NCBI GenBank assembly: GCA_028532985.1
Contig: JANCIK010000007.1
Span: 62,001-126,000 of the forward strand
DNA length: 64,000 nt
Reading direction: 5' to 3'
Source of the DNA: Stropharia rugosoannulata
Lineage: Eukaryota > Basidiomycota > Agaricomycetes > Agaricales > Strophariaceae
Positions 58,630-64,000 of this stretch are shown one piece after another (within the stretch, counting starts at the first letter, position 1; the number at the start of each line of letters is the position of its first letter). The position numbers and the translations under genes are program-made. The notes below the pieces were generated by a model that had not been told where the DNA came from, ran no database searches, and saw only the letters and a list, made by a program, of their open reading frames with translations.

Positions 58630-61600
58630 TACTCGCGCAACAGTTCATATAGAGCTGTAGTAAATTGTCTCTCTTCTAGGTCTTGCCTTATTTAATAGTG
58701 TGTATAAACAGATATGTCATACTTATAGTCCGCAGAGGTTATGCAGATGATGGCGTATTCCTGGCCATAGATAATATACGTATATCTCCAAATCACATGT
58801 TAAGCCGGGATTTCTCGCAGAGATTTGACGTGCCGTCCGGTTTCCCACGCTTTGAGACGGATTTCGAGCCGCCCTAACGCATGATGAGATTTCGCTCTCC
58901 GCTCGTTTGAGGGACAAACCCTCCTCGTGTAGAAATCTCATCAGCCCACCTACCGAACTGGTAGCGAGTCTAACACCCCCGGGGTGCCATATATATATCC
59001 CAGAGCGTGAGAGCGCCTCGGTCCGGGGCAGAAACCTCTCACGTGTCTGCTCCTTGAAACAAACCTCGTTAGCCCCTTCAATTTTCAAAGCCCCTTCTAT
59101 CTCATCCACCTTGCATCCACCCCTCGAATTACGATTCCTATCGCTATATTTCTCGCTTCTATTGGAGCTCATACCCCTGTATTTGTGCACATACCGCACA
59201 CTGACTCAGTATCTCAGGTCCACGAAAGGGAATGTCATTGAAACACTCTTCCGTAGACTCGGGAAATGGGTAAGTGATATCATCGTCGTGCCTGTACTAT
59301 GCCGCCTGACCAGTCGTACAGTCTAAATCATATTTAACTTTCCTTGAGCTACACTCGTGGAACTCAAGCCATTGCCGTCAACACTAGTTGCTCCGTATAT
59401 CGGTCGCGAGCGGATTCCAGGCATGATTTGACTGTCTGTATGCCCGATCGTGTCATCATAGGAGAACCATCCCTTTTGGCCTCATAGGATCCTCCATACC
59501 TGAGACTATTGGATCTATGAAGGAAATATCTCAGGTTGGTTGACGAGATGCGTATGCCTTCGTATGCCCTATTTTCCAACCCGCTCCGCGTTTCTACGTT
59601 CTTTTCCCGACCGAGGTATTCCGGTTCACTTCTTGAAATGCCCTCTACTTAAGAACTTGGCATCACCCCGCGACCAGCAGCCCTACGCACATACACGTTT
59701 TTTCGGCGGACGCCCGCGTTAACAATAGCTTGATCCCTTTACTGTGAGAACTCAAGAGAGCTTGGTGAAATGTCAGGCATGTAGGGAAGCTGTATAGTTT
59801 GGATGTCTCTCATTTGAAGGCCCATGCGACCTCCCTACATAGAGACTCCTCCACCATACTAGCATCACTTATGAACCAACTCGATTTCTTTCGTCCTACC
59901 ATATCTCCTTCATTGTCCTTTGTATGCTCTTCCCAACGATGCACTTTCCACTCCGTTCCCATCTTCGCACAGCTGGCAACTTGCATATACTCCGCTATAG
60001 GAAGTCTCACTAAACCCTCTGATCTTTGGTGGCGCACTAGCAGTGCTTGTTCGAACTCTTGCTTCTAAAGAATTCGGTTCTGTGTAAACGATGTCCACCC
60101 CCTCATGGTTGCAATATGCGTGTGTGTTAGCTAGCGCTTCATGACCTCTTTCACTCCCAAGAGCATTCCCATCGGCGAGTGCATTGCACGTCCGGATTAA
60201 CAAGCATAGTGCGTAGACCGCTCGTTGTATTACTGTTAGTAATCCCGTCAATACTTCTCCCCAACTTCCATCCGTAGACCTCATCACTTTTCGCGCTCGT
60301 CTAAAAATACCATACACAGCCGATCCCACCTCACAGATCGTCGGCGCAAGCAGTACTCACCGGTTGCATACCGATCATATGTATAGAACTTGTCCATCAC
60401 CCATTCATCGCTCAAGCGCTCAAGTAACAATCTATCGATTCCCCGACGCACATACCACACACATTTGTTAGACACACCCAGATAATTGATCGTACATCAA
60501 CGCCTGTCTGGTTTGAATGTTATTTCTATTCCAGCTCGTATATTCAGATTAATAATCTCCCCCGTCCCGGGCGTTAAGTCGTTCTACTAATGATGGATGG
60601 ATGAGTAGGCAGCTCAGTGCGGTAATTACATTCACCTGCATTCAACATATACACCTTTACTGGTTCCCTACGCGAGGCTTCAGAATTACTTAAAAATAAT
60701 TCACTCAAAACTTTGCATTCCCCAGCATACGCTTTCGGGCCGTCGCATAACTGCTCAGTCTTCTCACGTTTCTTTTCTTAGGGAACAGTGATGGACAGCC
60801 TGTAGACGCTGACAGAAAAGGCCATTATTCAGGCGCTCTCGGTCTTCTCCGATGATTATCTAGATATAGCATTGGATTACTTCGTGTGGAACATGAAATC
60901 ACCCATGTGATATATTTTCCACTCTTGACGGCGTACACTCAAATCTTAGGCCCGTATCCGTCTTGGGTCTGGAGCGGAATGAACGACATTATTCACAAAT
61001 TTCTCCGTATAGCACGGACATAATTTTTTGATCACCAAGGACTCACTCATTTCACAGAAGCATCGGTCTGCTCTAACCTTGACACATCACGCCGGGGTAG
61101 TCGAAGCTCCGTTCCCTGCTACATAGAACTTAGTATCGGTGGCAAATAACTTCGTGTTAACAAGTGCATGACATAATGTCCGGACTTGTCCAAAATTCAG
61201 CAATTATGATTGAATCCACGTTGTTAGAGCCTACACCGCCCGTACTTCCAAATGTGATGCATCATTAACATTGAATTCAGTATGTTGCGGCCCCCAGGTA
61301 ACGATCACTCTGTACTGTCATTCACCGGATTTTCCCGTTCTAATCTATATGTGACATTGCCATTGGCAATCACACGAAAGATGTCAGTACACATAAATAA
61401 ACCCCATAATGAACGTCTCTAAGGGACATTTAAACATGGAAATTTCCATAAGGTTTAACACATATTTTTCCTGTGTAATTAGGTGGAATATTTTCATTAA
61501 AGCACCGTTTCAGCTCTGTACATATTTTGAAGGCACCGACAAATCTTTCCCTATGATATATACTCCAGAATCTTATCCTGTCGGTAATGCATTAGCCTAT

Positions 61601-61843
61601 TAGTCACAGCTGCCTTGGCTATACGGTAACATGCAACGGAGCTTCAGTATTTTTAGAACATCAAACTCCCAATTTTTCTTGTATCGACCTGGTACTCATA
61701 GTCATCATTCTTAGTGTAACTCATCAAATGCTTACCACAGTCACACCTGTGCTTCTCTTGGTATATTAAAACCATCACAGAGTAGGTGATTGAAACCCCC
61801 GTTAAAAGAGACCCACTAAAACTAGCCCAGCCTTACTTTGAGC
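58630..61843. other. long stretch without a recognised gene
   Basis: About 3.2 kb. A short inverted repeat gatgagattt/aaatctcatc lies at about 58885-58942, and a TATATATAT run at 58989-58998. An ATG at 59233 followed by a good donor (GTAAGT at 59270) could start a small gene, but no continuation was found. Nothing else could be supported. Confidence 0.35.
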
Positions 61844-63352
61844 ATGCCCTCGTTCACGACTCTTGTTGAAAGCACCTCTCCTCTACTAAGACTATCTAAC
61901 GGATGGGGCGATGGGAGATCTCAGGCAGATCCGGCCACAAGTCAGTAAGTTGGGTTTTCACTCTTTATCTCAAGATTAGGCCAGTGATTTAACTGGGTGC
62001 TGCTCCTGTCAGGTATAGTGACAGCAGTTTCACCTTCACGGGAAATCAAGGATCGTCAATGTCATTTTCATTCAATGGAACCGGCGTTGAACTAGTGGGT
62101 GCAATGCGCCAAAATCACGGCATTTATAACGTAAGCCTGGACGGAGTAACTTCAACCAGAAATGGCCAGTCGAACGTCGACGTGTTCCAACAAACACTTT
62201 TCATGAACAATAACCTTAACTTTGGGAATCATACGTTGGTTTTGACAAATGCAAATAGCTCGTTTGTTGATGTAGACTATGTATGTACATTATTTAAGAG
62301 TCTGTGCCACCGGTACTTCTCTAATCTTATCAATAATAGATTTTGGTTACGACCCAAGTTGGTGGTCTGTCTGAGGACCTTATAATGAATATTTTCAAGT
62401 CCGAGCACCCGTCCTTTTCTTACACTCCTTCCGCTGCATGGACAACTCCACAGACCTCTGGAAGCTTTGTTGGCGCTTCAGGACAGTATGTTATCGTCGA
62501 TTGTATACGCGTAATCATTGTAAACTATTCTGAATAGGGCGACTCAGACCACAGGCGCTTCAATGCTCATGACCTTTGAAGTAAGCTTTATACTACCATT
62601 TTTAAACCATTTGAATTCTTACCAGATTCTTCAGGGTATAATACCATGTCGTATTTAAGTGATAAAAATTAATGTACTACTGATTATAGGTGACGGGGTT
62701 GCTATATATGGCCCTGTCGGCCCTACACAGACGGGCTCGTACACTGTTCAAATCGACGGAGCCCAGTCACAGAATTTCTCGGCACAAAGTCAGTTCTACA
62801 GATCACAACAAATATTATTCTTTGCCACGGGTTTAGGCAGTGGCACTCATACGGTTACCATACAAAACGGAGGAAATGGTACAGGCGGAGAACTTGCAAT
62901 TGACTTTGCAAACGTGTATACGGCCCCTTCATTGGGCGGAAGGTGAGACCATACATCCTTACGACCTTCTGCAATTTTAATCTCAATCTGTTGGTTCCAT
63001 ATAAATTGGTAGCTATCTATTAGCACACCCAAACACAAAATCCCAGTTAACTGTATCTGACATACCTCGTGGCATAATTGCCACACTTGCCGTTCTTGGA
63101 ATGATTTCTTTGGGGTTTATCTTTTTTTCTACATACTATTTCCTTTGGAGGCGTAAACGTAATCTTCAATCAGGCACACAGGTCTCGCAAACATCAATCC
63201 AGCCATTCAGGGCGCCGTTCCTTCCACACCTTTCACCAAGGTGGAATAATTCCGGTAATGTGCATAATGGGTTTACAGTAACTCCAAGTAGCAAAATGAG
63301 CAGGGTCTCAGGAACGCAATCTGATGTTCGTCCTCCACAATACGAGGACTAG
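61844..63352 (+). CDS. single-pass membrane protein with two carbohydrate-binding-like beta-sandwich domains
   Basis: Cell-surface type protein of 386 residues from an agaricomycete-rich family. Exons: 61844-61944, 62013-62280, 62340-62485, 62538-62580, 62626-62635, 62690-62942, 63013-63352. The first ectodomain carries SSMSFSFNGTGVELVGAMRQ, YNVSLDGV and NHTLVLTNANSSFVDVDY. The second repeats the pattern with GDGVAIYGPVGP, SYTVQIDGAQ and GTHTVTIQNGG. The transmembrane helix is IIATLAVLGMISLGFIFFST, then a basic stop-transfer WRRKRN and a polar tail of about 70 residues ending RPPQYED. There is no classical signal peptide, as is usual for this family. Exon 5 is a 10-nt microexon needed to keep the frame between MTFE and GDGVAIYG. 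Confidence 0.82.
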
Positions 63353-64000
63353 TTGATAAGTACACTCAGAATATCAAGTATTAGCATCCCTGTATTGTAC
63401 GGTTTTCCTTACTTTTATTACCTGCTTACGCTTCCTTGTAATTTTCTGGCTGCGATACACTGACGACACCCACTATTTCCCGAGTAAAATGTCCGTTCAA
63501 CCAGTTGTTGAAACTATGGACTACAAGCCCAACGTAGTGCGCTAAGTTGCATCAATGAAATATTGAATTGGTCATGGCTGACGATCATCTTGTGCGCAAG
63601 AGCTCTGAGCGCTTGAGCGCTCGAACTCCCGCAGAATTGCGGAATTAATTTTTGCGTGGGAATACCTCGAGCAGAACCTTCCACATGTTTCTTCTCCGTC
63701 CTGAACTTTTGCTCCTTTTCTTCCGACCTCCTGTACCGCATTTATTTATCCATAATCGTTTCTTTTTCCGTGAGATTCACCCGCTGTATTTCTCAGCTAT
63801 GTCCCTCCGCCGAGACAAGCTTGGATATGGTGGCTATTGAGTTTGAATGTTCTATGCCGCGCAGTACGTTCAGAACATATTGCACGCTTGCCTCCGCTGT
63901 TCTATAAAGGAAACATGTCATTTGACTTCTTCAATTATCCCGTGCACTTTCAAAGTCTTGGGCGAATTTCTTATTCTCGTTTCTCATCTTGTTTAATCTC
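63353..64000. other. right edge, no recognised gene
   Basis: 3' flank of the membrane-protein gene. A TATAAAG at 63903-63909 followed by ATG at 63919 (MSFDFFNYPVHF) could be the start of a gene running off the window; unsupported otherwise. Confidence 0.3.

Noticed and set aside
59233..59272. Possible first exon (ATG followed by GTAAGT donor) downstream of the P450
   Set aside because: No acceptor gives a continuing open frame and nothing downstream resembles a gene.

Overview
The window looks like chromosomal DNA of an agaricomycete (mushroom-forming basidiomycete), possibly a polypore. Its genes are split by many short introns of about 42-65 nt, mostly GT-AG. Several gene families are ones that are strongly expanded in Agaricomycetes: DUF6534 membrane proteins, a seven-transmembrane family with an IYRCW motif, NACHT NTPases, and membrane proteins with paired sugar-binding-like domains. 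There are no bacterial-style operons. Exon boundaries below were worked out by hand from splice sites, reading frame and family resemblance.

Layout. 0.2-7.4 kb is gene-dense: a TDG/Mug-type mismatch uracil glycosylase (+), a DUF6534 membrane protein (-), tRNA-Gly(UCC) (+), a small secreted Kre9/Knh1-like protein (-) and an Alba-domain RNase P/MRP-like protein (+). 8.9-23.5 kb is a tandemly duplicated and decaying locus. Its unit holds a small secreted protein gene (-) followed by an HPP-family membrane protein gene (+). The first unit (8.9-14.7 kb) is intact. The second (19.5-22.5 kb) keeps its secreted gene but has lost most of HPP, and further HPP exon fragments lie at 19.4, 22.7 and 23.4 kb. 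A NACHT NTPase gene (-) sits at 15.1-17.6 kb between the two units. 25.4-28.8 kb carries two paralogous His-rich secreted proteins (+).

29.3-44 kb is mostly repeats: a duplicated roughly 0.9 kb NACHT upstream region, a second full NACHT gene at 33.8-36.2 kb (+), a NACHT 5' stub at 30.5 kb, and dispersed GC-rich repeats in both orientations. 45.2-46.4 kb encodes the seven-transmembrane protein. 46.9-48.7 kb is a fourth copy of the NACHT upstream region, split by a 1,440-bp element with 34-bp terminal inverted repeats and a 6-bp target duplication. A third copy of the small secreted family lies at 49.7-50.3 kb. From 54 kb the gene-rich pattern returns: a small cupin protein, a decayed F-box/LRR-like remnant, a 13-exon cytochrome P450 and a single-pass membrane protein with two beta-sandwich-like ectodomains.

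The housekeeping-type genes (TDG, Alba, tRNA) sit at the left edge. The middle is an accessory zone where innate-immunity-type NTPases, secreted-protein families and repeats have been copied together. The strongest new observations are the three-member secreted family with a conserved promoter, the HPP/secreted tandem unit with graded decay, the four-copy NACHT upstream module, and the inserted element with its paralogous empty sites.
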